Of a stretch of 64,000 bases of DNA, positions 35,906 through 46,719 are shown one piece after another. Both the position numbers and the translations under genes were made by a program. Location of the stretch: the NCBI GenBank assembly GCA_033296885.1, contig MU863950.1, positions 1 to 64,000 of the forward strand, in the 5' to 3' direction. Within the stretch, counting starts at the first letter, position 1, and every line of letters starts with the position of its first letter. The stretch comes from Triangularia verruculosa (Eukaryota; Ascomycota; Sordariomycetes; Sordariales; Podosporaceae). A model generated the notes under the pieces. The model saw only the letters and a program-made list of their open reading frames with translations. It did no database searches and was not told the origin of the DNA.

Positions 35906-37894
35906 ATGCCTCGCCCCCCGCGCAACCGCGTGGGCGCAACGCGCACCCGTCCGACAGCAGCGAGGAACTCATCTTCGCCGCCTCTGCCGGTCTTGCCAAA
36001 AGAGCAGAGTGGGAATGACGACGCGCGGGATGATGGTGCGGTTGGGAATGAGTTGCCCAGCGATATCTACGACGTGAGCGACGCGGAGAAGGAACGGAGA
36101 AAAGTACGACGCGCTTCGGCGAAGAAAGCTGTTTCTGGTGAGACGACGACGACAACGACCAGACGAACGCGGCAAAGTGTCAATCACACACTCGATTTAA
36201 ACTCGGAACAAACCCGCGCGTTGGACGGCGCCAGAAAACACCGCGATGATGCGTTGGCGAGGTTAAACGATGTGACTTCTACTTCCAAGGCGGGATCGGA
36301 TGTGGAGTACAGTCGTAGGGAGTCTGTACTCGGCGATTCGACCGCACGTCACGACGCGTCGGGGTTGGATGTGGATATCACGCTTGGGAGTTTGGATGAT
36401 AGTCTTGAGATTGACGATTCGACCGAGATTGAGCTGGGGGATGCGTCTATGATGACGAGGGGGACGGATACTTCGACGTTTAATATTGCTGGGCTTAAGA
36501 GGAGACCGAGACAGTCGAGTGTGCAGGGGAGGGGGGATGCGCCGATTAGACCGAGCAGTAGGGGGCAGGCGACGCCGAGTATTAGTACGACGATTAGCTT
36601 TGGGAAGTTTAAGAGGAGGGCGAGGGAGCCGAGTATTTTGGGCACGGCGAGGAAGAATAGGAGGCAGAGATCGGTTTCGAGGGGGTCGCAGGCGAGTAGG
36701 AATAGGGAGGTGTTGGGGTTGGGGGATGGGAGTGGTGATGAGGTGGTAGGGTCGCCGGTTGATGGGGGGAAGAGAAGGAGTACGGCGAGGGGACGGTCGA
36801 GGGGGGTGGAGAGTGAGGGGGAGATGGACGGGTCGCCGGTTTCGGGTGCGTCGAGGAAGAGGAAGAGTTTGGAGAGTCATCAGGATGGGAGGGAGAAGAG
36901 AGTAGCGGTTGAGGGTGAGGATATGGATGTGGAGGTCGAGAATAGCGACGATGAGCCGGATCTGGAATTTGATCTTGATGCTGAGCTGGAACCGAGGGTT
37001 GCGTCCCCTGCGAGGGGGCAAGTTGAGGATGTTCATGAGTCGATTGAACTCGACGATCAGCCGCCTATTTCCTCGCCATTGTCTTCACCACCACGCGAGG
37101 TTTCGACTCCGCCGCAGTTGTTTGATGAGAATGACCCGGATCTGGCGCCTCCACGGTCGAGTAGTCCTTCCGAGGCTGGAAGCCCTGTCGCCTGGCCTTC
37201 TTTGAACGAGCTCGCGCAGAGGAAGTACAACACTAGAGCTGTACCGACCAAGACACCAGAGCTGGAAGACGATGACATGGGATCGAACATTTCTTCTCCC
37301 CCATCATTGACGCACTCACCGAACTACCGCGCCAAATCGAAACCCGCGGTAGCCAAGAAGAAGGCGCCCCCACCACCGAAGAGCTCAGCTGATCTGGCGT
37401 CTCTCCTTCCCCGGAGAAAGACATCGAGTAAGAACCGCAAGGGCTCTAACAGCGCTGACCCATTTGACCTCGACGATGGCGAGGGTTCGGAAGAAGAAGC
37501 CCCGCCACCTACCCGGAGGGCGGCGAAGAAGCCACTCGCCAAAGCGGCGTCAGCTGCCAACAAGGGCAAACAAAAAGAGACCGCTGCTGCTGCTGACCCC
37601 AAAGGCAAGAAGAAGCGTGTCACCAGAACCTACGGCTCCAAGGCCCACGAGCAAGAGAAGGAGAACGAAGATGACGAGGACAGAGAGGAGGAGAGCATCG
37701 TTGTTGGAAGCGGCAGCAATGAACCAGAGGAAGAGGACGAAGAGCTGCCAGAGGCGGAGACAACCGTGATGCTGACGGAGAGACTGGGCGAGGAGCTGCA
37801 GAAGGCGGTGAAGAAGTTCAAGGAGGTGGACCAGTGGGAGCTGTCGTTTGAGGAGGTATCGGGGAGCAGCAGTCCTATGAGGGATGCTCGTTGA
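35906..37894 (+). CDS. Disordered basic/acidic nuclear-type protein of unknown function
   Basis: A single exon of 662 aa. I do not recognise the family. What can be seen: a Pro/Arg start (MPRPPRNRVGATRTRPT), a DIYDVSDAEKERRK helix at about residues 53-66, and two related motifs, LKRRPRQSSV and FKRRAREPSILGTARK. Ser/Arg-rich and acidic tracts follow, with several SPxxR/K-type sites. The C-terminal helix (about 628-650) contains LTERLGEELQKAVKKF. Composition and KRR motifs suggest a chromatin-associated nuclear protein. That is inference only. Confidence 0.7.
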   Translation: MPRPPRNRVGATRTRPTAARNSSSPPLPVLPKEQSGNDDARDDGAVGNELPSDIYDVSDAEKERRKVRRASAKKAVSGETTTTTTRRTRQSVNHTLDLNSEQTRALDGARKHRDDALARLNDVTSTSKAGSDVEYSRRESVLGDSTARHDASGLDVDITLGSLDDSLEIDDSTEIELGDASMMTRGTDTSTFNIAGLKRRPRQSSVQGRGDAPIRPSSRGQATPSISTTISFGKFKRRAREPSILGTARKNRRQRSVSRGSQASRNREVLGLGDGSGDEVVGSPVDGGKRRSTARGRSRGVESEGEMDGSPVSGASRKRKSLESHQDGREKRVAVEGEDMDVEVENSDDEPDLEFDLDAELEPRVASPARGQVEDVHESIELDDQPPISSPLSSPPREVSTPPQLFDENDPDLAPPRSSSPSEAGSPVAWPSLNELAQRKYNTRAVPTKTPELEDDDMGSNISSPPSLTHSPNYRAKSKPAVAKKKAPPPPKSSADLASLLPRRKTSSKNRKGSNSADPFDLDDGEGSEEEAPPPTRRAAKKPLAKAASAANKGKQKETAAAADPKGKKKRVTRTYGSKAHEQEKENEDDEDREEESIVVGSGSNEPEEEDEELPEAETTVMLTERLGEELQKAVKKFKEVDQWELSFEEVSGSSSPMRDAR

Positions 37895-38246
37895 TTTTAC
37901 TTGATGTTACTGTGCGTGTGGGCTGGGAAATGAAAATTGTTGGGTTATGTCGGGATGGATGGGATGGGATGGGCTGATACCTTTGTTTTTGCACTTTCAT
38001 AGCTGGATGACAATGGGTGGGTGGATGGGAAGCGTTTCGGGTGTTATGGTTTATGGTCGTTAATAACATTGCCAAGGCGACCAAGTCAGTTTCGGTTGAG
38101 AGATACATCAAGGTTGCTTTTTATCACTTTTTCGGAGTAGGTTCGTAGGGCTGGGTATGCGATTGTAGTATCAGTCAACTCTTCATGTATGAGTTAGGTG
38201 TCATTCATCATTATCATCGTTGGTATCTCTAGTACTTTCCACGAGG
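37895..38246. other. Convergent 3' flanks
   Basis: 352 bp between the stop codons of the disordered protein gene and TIP41. Nothing beyond probable 3' UTRs and a GGGATGGATGGGATGGGATGG-like G-rich stretch near 37955. Confidence 0.5.
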
Positions 38247-39245
38247 TCACCTTCCCTCCTGCGGTGATGCCACCCCCGTCCCCTTCAAACAAACACTCTC
38301 AACCTCCTGCTCCACCACAGGGAGCAAATGCGCGAGCTGATTCGCATCCCTAAACGCAATGGTGATTTGATCGGGCATCAAACCCTCCATATACAATTTC
38401 TATTTTTCTGTCAGCATTTTTTCACTTTTCGTAAGATGGGGGATAGAAGAACAAACCTTCTTCACCTCGTTAAACTCCCCCTCCCGCGCCGTATACTCCC
38501 TCACCACCCTCTCCTCCTCGAAATCGACATACACCCTCGTGTCCCGCACCCTAACCAGGACATTATCCAGCCTCAAAAAGAACCTACACAACACCAACAT
38601 CCGCGCCTCCATCACCCTTACCTTTACGCTGAGAACACTAACCCCATTGTCGTCAAGCTCACTCTCGTACAGCACAACCTCGTCCGCGAACAAGATCGGA
38701 TCTCGCCTCTGGAGCAACTCGAGGGGTATCCTCGCGTTTTTGTCCTGCTGTAGCGTCTGCCCGTTGGTGCCGGGGGATTCGGTTCCCTTGTAGGAGGTGG
38801 TGTAGCTCCAGTCAAAGGGCTTGACGACTTCTTTGATGCTGGAGCTGGTCTTTTCGCGGGTGGCGGACCAGGCTTTGGCGTAGTGGACTTTGAGGAGGCC
38901 GTTGGAGCCGGTTTTGTCGACGAGGTCGAGGGCGGGTTCGGCGTGGAAGGAGAGGGTGTAGGAGGAGGGACGGTGGAGGAGGGTGAGGTGGTTGTTGCCG
39001 AAGATCATTTCGGGGATGGGGATCTGCAGGCGGGAGGTGAGGGAGTCGATGGGGGAGGATTTGAGGATGGGGGCTTTGAGGGTTGTGATGGTGAAGGTTG
39101 ACTGGTGGTGGGTGCGGGGTGGGGGTTGGATTGGGGAGGGGGGACGGGGGATGCTGGCGGGGGGTGGGAGGAAGGAGGTTGAGGGGTGGGTGGTTGTTGT
39201 TGAGGAGGAGGGTGGTGGTGGTGGTGGTGGTGGTGGTGGTTCCAT
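38247..39245 (-). CDS. TIP41: TIP41, regulator of PP2A-type phosphatases in TOR signalling
   Basis: Minus-strand exons 39245-38457 and 38399-38247 (intron GTTTGT...AAAATAG, phase 0) give 313 aa. It begins MEPP with about ten prolines, encoded by a GGT repeat on the + strand. The TIP41 core follows: LQIPIPEMIFGNNHLTL (about residues 72-88), PFDWSYTTSYKGT (about 143-155), then RDPILFADEVVLYESELDDNG. The second exon supplies the conserved YMEGLMPDQITIAFRDA. In yeast Tip41 binds Tap42 and modulates PP2A/Sit4 under TOR control. It is transcribed away from the Aurora kinase gene. Confidence 0.93.
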
Positions 39246-40103
39246 GGCTGGTTGTGGTGAGGATATTGGGAGTTTGTCGAGTTAGTAGAGGCTGAGTGGT
39301 GTTGAAACCGTGGCTCTTCGCGAGTCTTCCAGATAGGTAGTTGTATGGGATAATATCGTTGTTATCGACAGTGGAAAGGCAGAGTGTGGCTTGGAGTTGC
39401 GAGATGGAGTTCAGGAACCCAAAGTTCATGGTGGGGCAGCTCTCCGCGGGGCAGAGCCGATGCAGATTGCGGAGAAAGTCAATGCCGCTTTTCAGGTCCC
39501 AAAACGCCGGTAGCTTTTCACGTTTCTGCATCGAGATTGTCACTTGTGGCTTCGTTTTAGAATCAGGGACTAGTCTAGTGTGAAGAAACAAATTGTGACT
39601 GATGTCCTACGAAGCACATCAATCCATCTCCTTACATACTATTCTTCCCTAAGACGAGGGGCAGCCTTTCGTAGCTCAATCTCACTCGATTGAACTATGG
39701 ATAAATTTCAATCGGACACCCACTCTCACACAACTTCCAAGGCATCTCGATCCCAATGGAGCAGAAAATAAAAAGAACCTGGCTTCATGCAATTGAAACT
39801 CACTGGAAGCGCCGTCTTCCCTGCCAAGCCCAACCAGGTTAGGGTTGTTGGTGCGCTGGCTCAACATAAAGTGGGCCAGCTGTCAAGGAGCACGTTGCCC
39901 AGCAACCGCTCCAGCCAGTCAGCGTAAATAATCTCCATAAAACTGCACCCGACATCCTTGATCCTCTCCCTGCGCCTCTACGGCTGGTATTTGTATTTTT
40001 GCTGCTCTTGTACTCTTCGTCCCCGCTTCACTTTTTTCTCTTCTGGCCAGTATCTCTTGGTCGCTCGCTGTTGGCATCGACTGTCTCACACATTTTGGCA
40101 AAA
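39246..40103. other. Divergent promoter region, TIP41 / Aurora kinase
   Basis: 858 bp. It contains one GGTTAGGGTT telobox-like site at 39837-39846. The open frame at 39341-39583 has no domain and is not called. Confidence 0.5.
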
Positions 40104-41539
40104 ATGGCCTCGAGAACATTGGAGTCCCGCTTTGAGCGGATGTCTGTCAAGGACGAGAATGATCCATTCGAGACGATCGGGACGACGACAACATCGACGT
40201 ATCAGAAGACAAAGGTGCGCCTTATTTTATGTCATTGATGCGCAAGAAATCTAACAGTGACATGCCAGACCGTCACCGCCGGCTCGGCCTCCCAACTCTC
40301 CCACAGCAGCAGCCGCCCAAACCTCTTCAAGGTCGCCCTGCAGCCCCAAAACGCAAACACCGTGACGGCAACAGTCACCCTCCCCTCGCAGGCCGCGCAA
40401 CGCAAACAAACCACCACCACCACCACCACCGCATCAACCGCCATCCCCAACAAGAAAAAAGACGACACCTCCCACAGCGAGGTCCCCTCCCCCACCAAGC
40501 ACAAATCCACCTCCTCCCTCACCTCGCGGCACTCTGACGAACTCGTCCCGTCCGACCGCACCTCCTCCTCCTCTTCAACCTCCAGCTACGTCGACGCCCC
40601 CTTAATACCCAAACAATTCCACCTCGGCATGTTCGAAATCGGCCGCCCCCTCGGCAAAGGCAAATTCGGCCGCGTCTACCTCGCACGGGAACGAACATCC
40701 TCCTTCATTTGCGCGCTCAAAGTCCTGTACAAATCCGAACTCCAGCACGGCACCGGCGTCGAAAAGCAAGTCCGCCGCGAAATCGAAATCCAATCCAACC
40801 TCCGCCACCCCAACATCCTGAAACTCTACGGGCACTTCCACGACAGCAAGCGCATCTTTCTCATTCTGGAATTCGCCGGCAAGGGGGAGCTGTACAAGCA
40901 CCTCCAAAAAGAATCGCGGTTCCCGGAGTGGAAGGCGGCGCAGTATATAGCGCAGATGGCGTCTGCGCTGAGGTATCTGCACAGGAAGCATGTTATTCAC
41001 AGGGATATTAAGCCGGAGAATATTTTGATGGGGATTCATGGGGAGATTAAGATCTCTGATTTTGGGTGGAGCGTGCATGCTCCGAACAACAGGAGGAAGA
41101 CGCTGTGCGGGACGCTGGATTACTTGCCGCCGGAGATGATCAAGAGCGGGAGCAAGGATAATTGGTATAATGAGAAGGTGGATTTGTGGAGCTTGGGGGT
41201 GTTGACGTATGAGTTTTTGGTGGGGGAGGCGCCGTTTGAGGACACGCCGATTATGACGCAAAAGAGGATTGCGAGGGCGGATATGACGATTCCGGAGTGG
41301 GTTAGTAAGGAGGCTAGGGACCTTATTAAGAAGGTGAGTTTTTTTTTATTACGCTGTGATGTTGTTTTGAGGGGAGGATGTTTGCTGACATTGAGTGAAA
41401 AAAAAAATAGCTGCTCGTGCTGGATCCGGAGAAGAGGTTGGCTCTTGAAGAAGTGCAGAATCACCCGTGGATTATCAAGCATTGTGTCAAGGGGGAGAGG
41501 GCGTCGAATAGGGAGAAGTTGAGTTTCGGGAAGTCATGA
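40104..41539 (+). CDS. IPL1: Aurora serine/threonine kinase (Ipl1/Ark1)
   Basis: Exons 40104-40214, 40269-41333 and 41411-41539 give 434 aa. A Ser/Thr-rich N-terminal extension precedes the kinase domain at about residues 158-420. The glycine loop GKGKFGRVYLA, the VAIK-type lysine in CALKVLYK, HRDIKPEN (His281), DFG (Asp301) and the Aurora activation loop RRKTLCGTLDYLPPE are all present. This is the catalytic subunit of the chromosomal passenger complex, correcting kinetochore attachment and acting in spindle and cytokinesis control. The first half uses C at third positions and the second half G, with the change near 40920. Confidence 0.96.
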
Positions 41540-41804
41540 TGGACAATGGCTTGTGGGTGGGTGTTGTTAAAGTTCTTGTTCTGTTCATTTCAAAGTGTCG
41601 GGGTATATCTACATGTTCAAGTACATGTGTATAGGCGTTGAGGATGGGAGATATCAAACGGGAAGGGGGATTTTTTCGGCCAGGAATATGCTCATAGTTG
41701 GCTGACTGATTCATTGGTTTATCATTTGCATAGCGTAGCGGGGAGTCTTGTTTAATTCTAATCCGTTTCTTGCACTTGTTTTTACATTTTCTGATATGAA
41801 AGGG

Positions 41805-42661
41805 TTACCTGTAGATTTCTTCAAACGGTCTCTTGTCGTTGAAACATGACTCCCAGACGGAGTTGACAACCTTTGTCGCTTGGACGTCGTCTTTACACGT
41901 TGGTCTGTTCATGACGGATTGGATCGCTCGCATCCGGACGCAGTTTTGGAATTGTTGGGTGAGAGTCCAGTTGCCTCTGGTTACGGCTTCTCGCGTCCAG
42001 CGGCATTCACCGCTGAGCATTGATGCTCGGATCTGTTTATACTGTCAGCAACACGATAACTGGACGTGGGATGGGACAGACAAACCTCTGTGCAAGCTGC
42101 ATGCTTCAGATCCATGCCCCCCATCCAATCCACCTTCCACCTTAGATGATCCCACGCATGCACCATCTCATGCGCCAGGGTATCTTCGAGATGACTCCTG
42201 TCTCTGATTTCGTTCGCACACAGCAGGATGCCATGGTTTGGACTGAAACCACCTGTTTGCCGTACTACCGTCCCGTCTTCTGCTATCCTTCCTGGACACC
42301 TCCTGCAGACAACATTGTGAGGTCCGAGATCACCGTTTAGAGCAGCGGCTTTGTCTTTGAGGAAGCGGACGACGGGGGAGTGCTGAAAGAGCCAGTCGCG
42401 GTCTGTTTCGCAGCGGGCGCAGTCACGGGCCTCGTTGGCTTTGTAGCGGTCTTCGCGGTAGTGCTCGACGCCCTCGCGGGTGACCATTCCGGTGAGGATG
42501 CGGAAGTAGTTGAAGTACCAGGCTAGGGAGGGGTCGTAGCCGGTGCGCTTGGGGTCGTTTTCGAGGTACCTTGGTGGTTGGGGTGTGGAGGATGAGGCTG
42601 TGGTTGAGTCTGAGGAGGGAGTGGTGGGTGCTTGTGATGGCGGTGGTGGTGGGGAGGTCAT
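41805..42661 (-). CDS. ATP23: ATP23, mitochondrial inner-membrane metalloprotease/chaperone
   Basis: Minus-strand exons 42661-42086 and 42032-41805 give 267 aa. The zinc-protease motif HEMVH (His164-His168) sits in TLAHEMVHAWDHLRWKVDW. Conserved Cys pairs lie before it (CARC, CRRC), and CRWTREAVTRGNW and NRPTC lie after it. In yeast Atp23 works in the intermembrane space, processes the Atp6 precursor and helps assemble ATP synthase. The N-terminus is Pro/Ser/Thr-rich without an obvious presequence, consistent with Mia40-type import. Convergent with the Aurora gene. Confidence 0.95.
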
Positions 42662-43177
42662 TGTGAAAGAGGGAATTGGATTTCTCCGGCTGAGCTTTTC
42701 CTCGTCAAGAATTGGAATTTCGGTGTGTTGGTTTGTCGATATCCTCCAATATCAAAAGTGCCGTCGAAATGGAAATGCGCCCGCCCAGGAACTAGCCTGC
42801 CAAGGCCGTTGAACATGAACTGGAGAACCTTGGCGACTGCCCCGTTCAAGCAGGCGGTGAGACAAAGCCAAACTTCAGAAGGGCGCGCCGTCGAAGGGCG
42901 TGTGATTGTGGAGTCAGACGCCCCGGTTGCCCCTCCTCCCGATGTCGGACCAATCATCCAACACCAAACACAACACACCCCTTCTTGCCTCCAGCTTCGC
43001 CCAAGAGGAGAGAGAATAGGGGTCTCCACTCCAGCGTCTGGGATTCGATGCAACCACGGCTGAGCTGCATCTGCCCAGGCGACCAAATACGACGGCAACA
43101 CGCAACTGTTCGTTCTAGGAAAGGGAAAAAGATAAACGGGCTGATTTTCTCCAAGTTATAAGATTTATATAAATATA
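42662..43177. other. Divergent promoter region, ATP23 / PRO1
   Basis: 516 bp with no supported exon. The last 30 bp before 43178 are AT-rich (ATATAAATATAATGG), which could include a TATA-like element very close to the chosen start. Confidence 0.45.
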
Positions 43178-45024
43178 ATGGAGGCCGAATCCGAGTCTTG
43201 TAAGCAAGCCTTTCTTGAGGGTTCATATTCTCAAGGCCCTCCTTATTCCCAAGTTCATACCCAACTGACTTGTTACGTTGTTCTTGTTCAAACATCCAGC
43301 CATGAGGGGTCCTCGTCCACTTGGCGTCGTGATCAAGCTGGGTGAGTGTATCCGTCTGAGCCAATTAATGGATGTGAATCTTGTGACTAACACCAAACGC
43401 CGGAAACCAGGAACCAGCTCAATTGTCGACGAGAAGAGCCATGAACCACTTCTGTCCATCTTGACGTTGATCGTCGAGACGGCCGTCAAACTCAGAAAAG
43501 ATGGCCACAAGGTCATTATTGTCTCTTCGGGAGCTATTGGTGTTGGTCTCCGGAGGATGGACGTAGAGAAGAGACCAAAGCATCTCTCCAAATTACAGGT
43601 GTGCCTTGACTCATCTCACTCACCTTCACGAGAAGGATCCGAGGCTGACATGTGTACGTGTGATACTAGGCTCTGGCAGCTATTGGTCAATGCAGGCTTA
43701 TGAGCCTGTGGGACAGCTTGTTCAACCACCTCAGACAGCCTATTGCTCAGATTCTTCTTACGAGAAATGATATTGCTGATGTAAGTACCTTGATGGCCCC
43801 CATATCTTATGTAACACCTCACTGACAACCCCTTAGCGATCACGCTACCTCAACGCTCAAAGAACTATCAACGAGCTCCTTGACATGGGCGTCATCCCCA
43901 TCGTCAACGAAAACGACACTCTTGCCGTTTCCGAAATCAAATTCGGCGACAATGACACCCTGTCAGCCGTCACAGCAGCCATGGTCCACGCCGACCTGCT
44001 CTTCCTCATGACAGACGTCGACTGCCTCTACGACAAAAACCCCCGAACCAACCCCGACGCCCAGCCAATCGAAGTAGTAGAAGACATCTCCGCCCTCGTA
44101 GCAGACGTCAGCACCGCAGGCTCCTCCCTCGGGACAGGAGGCATGTCCACCAAGATCGTCGCGGCAAGATTAGCCACCTCGGCAGGCGTCACAACAGTCA
44201 TCACCCGCTCCTCCAACCCCGGGAATATCATCAACATCGTCAAACACATCCAGGCCTCCCGCTCCCCAGCCTCCCCTTCCAAACAATCCGGCTCAGATTC
44301 AGAAGACAACACCGACGCTCTAATGTCAGCCTCCGTCTCCTCCCTCAAACCAACCACCACCACCACCACCCCCTTACACACCCGCTTCCTCCCCTCCCCC
44401 CACCCAGTCAGAGATCGCTACTTCTGGATCCTCCACGGCCTCCGCCCCCACGGCACCCTCTTCATCGACACCGGCTGCTACAAAGCCCTCCTCAACAAAG
44501 CCGGCCTCCTACCCGTCGGCGTCGTCGACGTAGAAGGCACCTTCCACCAACAGGAAGCCGTTCGTCTCTGCGTGGTCGACAGAAAGAACCCGAAACAAGA
44601 ACCCCAGGAGGTAGGTCGGTGCTTGACAAATTACAGCTCTGCCGAGGTCAGCAGGATTAAAGGCAGGCACACGAGCGAGATCCCGGGGTTGCTGGGGTAC
44701 ATGGACAGCGAGTACGTCGCGCAGAGGGAGAGCATCTCGTTTTTTAGCGGGTTTCACGGCGGGGGGGTAAGTCGGCCGGTGACGCCGGTGGGGAGCGGGG
44801 TTAATTTGGCGGGGATGGTGAATAAGGGGAGGAGGACGCCGGCACAGGAGGAGAAGAGGTTGGAGGCGGAGGATAAGGAGCTTGAGAGGGAGGAGAGGGA
44901 AGAGGAAGAGGACGTGGTGGTTATGAGGGGGAAGGAGAGGAAGGAGGGGGGTGATGGGCAGCAGCAGGTGAGGTTTGTGGAGGAGGTAAAGTTTGTGGGT
45001 GGGGAGGGGGGGATAAATAAGTAG
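43178..45024 (+). CDS. PRO1: Glutamate 5-kinase with PUA domain
   Basis: Exons 43178-43199 (22 nt), 43300-43341, 43411-43598, 43670-43780 and 43837-45024 give 516 aa. The amino-acid-kinase domain shows VVIKLGTSSIV, VSSGAIGVGLRRM, NENDTL and GTGGMSTKIVAARLA (about residues 14-325). A PUA domain follows (HGTLFIDTGCYKALLNKAG...). It phosphorylates glutamate in the first step of proline synthesis. A Ser/Thr-rich insert separates the two domains, and an acidic 80-residue tail follows the PUA domain. The tiny first exon (MEAESESS) is inferred from a clean GTAAGC donor, a CTGAC branch and in-frame joining. The alternative start is Met at 43302, eight residues shorter. Confidence 0.92.
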
Positions 45025-45365
45025 AGATGATGTATGATAGAGCGATGGTTTTGATCAAACTGGGGTCGCTTCTTGGTTTTCTTTTTTCTTTACCTCTACT
45101 CACTTTTTTTTTCATCTTGGTTGAGTTGGTTGTATGTTAGAGTGATTGGGTTATAGACAAAAATAGAAGCACACCGCACAAAGTTCCGGTATTTCAACAG
45201 AAAAAGATTTGATATATGTCTTTTCAATACCAAATCCGCATTATATGCCAAAGACGCGAAAAATTTATTAACAAACGCCAAGACGCCCGCCTGCCGCCCC
45301 TTATATTTTTGTTTTGCCCAATCTTTCTCTCACCTCCACGGGTATCAACATCTCCCCATCTTTTT
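45025..45365. other. Convergent 3' flanks of PRO1 and NIP7
   Basis: 341 bp, T-rich with poly-T runs near 45103 and 45361. No coding exon seen. Confidence 0.5.
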
Positions 45366-45983
45366 TTAACCAGCAAAAAGCGTATCCTCATCCCTCAAAT
45401 ACTCGCCACAATCCGCCTGCCTAAAGCACACCACCCCCGTCGGATCCAGCCTCCTCGCCTCGGTCGTGCTCCTCGCCGTGACCCCGAACCCAAGCGGGAT
45501 GTCCGCCATGCTGTACACCACGCACCCCTGATGCTCGGGGCAGTCCTCGCTCCACCTGCCCACATGCGCCTTGACTACGTTTGACCCATACAGGAAGGGC
45601 TGGGCGCCGTTCTCCTTGATCCAGATCTTGTGCCTGGCGCCCTGGGCGAGGATGGGGAGGGCGGTGATGTGCAGGCGGAACTTGCCGGTCTTGGTGAGCT
45701 TGCCGAGGCAGGTGCCGAGGGAGAGGAGGGCGTCGCGGGAGATGGAGGTGGCGAGGTTGGCGATGGAGAGCTTGACGTAGTAGACGCGGGAGTGGTTGAG
45801 GCGGAAGACGTAGCGGTCGCCGTCGTCGAGGGGGGCGATGAGGGATTTTAGGTCGGACATGTAGTTTGCTAGCTGTGAGACACACGTGTTGTTAGTATTG
45901 GGGACAATGGGGGTAGAGAGGGAGGGAGAAAAGTGTACCTTGTCTAGGACTGTCTTCATCTCTTCGTCTGTTAGGGCGCGCAT
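45366..45983 (-). CDS. NIP7: NIP7, 60S ribosome biogenesis factor
   Basis: Minus-strand exons 45983-45939 and 45872-45366 (intron GTACAC to TCACAG, phase 0) give 183 aa, close to the usual 180. MRALTDEEMKTVLDKLANY is the typical start. The C-terminal PUA domain holds WIKENGAQPFLYGSNVVKAH (about residues 97-116) and the end is DCGEYLRDEDTLF. Nip7 binds pre-rRNA and acts in nucleolar 27S processing and 60S maturation. Confidence 0.97.
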   Translation of the reverse strand: MRALTDEEMKTVLDKVHFSPSLSTPIVPNTNNTCVSQLANYMSDLKSLIAPLDDGDRYVFRLNHSRVYYVKLSIANLATSISRDALLSLGTCLGKLTKTGKFRLHITALPILAQGARHKIWIKENGAQPFLYGSNVVKAHVGRWSEDCPEHQGCVVYSMADIPLGFGVTARSTTEARRLDPTGVVCFRQADCGEYLRDEDTLFAG

Positions 45984-46719
45984 TTTGGCGGTGGGTTTGT
46001 TGTTGTTATGTTGTTAAGTGGTGGTTTGGTAGTGGGTGTAGGGAACTGCGGCAGACGCAAAAAGCAGAGTTGGGGTGGAAAGATTGGTTGGTGGTGATGC
46101 GCTCGGTGATGGTGTTGATGATGGCGGGCTTTAAGCTTATCGCAAAGCTCTCCGATTGAGAAAAAAAATCAGGACCCAGATTCCAGAATGCCAATCGCAA
46201 GCGCAGGACCCCACAGTGTGGAGGGGGACCCGCTTTTACCCGCTTGCGCTTTGGTGGGCTGGCTTGGCGTTAACCTCACTTCATTGTTTCGCTGGGGTTG
46301 ATTGTATGAAGACTCGAGTCTGCTGTTTGTTCGATCAAGTTATTTTGACATTTATGGCATGACGAGGAACTCTCACGGTGGAAAGAAAGCACCATATGGA
46401 TGTTGAGCTGGTCAACTCGACTTCACGTTAACTACCGCGAATCACTTGGTAATTAGGTTGCAAAGTTGAGGTCAGGTTAAATAGGGATCTCGACGTAGGC
46501 ATCGAGACGGACAGCGGCTCAGTTCATATCACTTCGGTCACCACAGTAAAACTACACACACTGTTTTAATGGGCAAGGTAATCACCTCGATTTTATTCCC
46601 TGGTGTCTACTCAACTCGAGATATTCAGCCACAAACCCTATAACTCCTACCCATTATAGCATACCGAAAATATGCCCTCGCGTAATAACCGAAATACCTC
46701 CTAAGATGTCGATGATTGC
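45984..46719. other. Upstream of NIP7 and 3' flank of the GPI-protein gene
   Basis: 736 bp with no supported exon. Confidence 0.5.

Noticed and set aside
39341..39583. 80-codon open frame between TIP41 and Aurora
   Set aside because: No recognisable family and it overlaps an antisense frame; more likely promoter/leader DNA.
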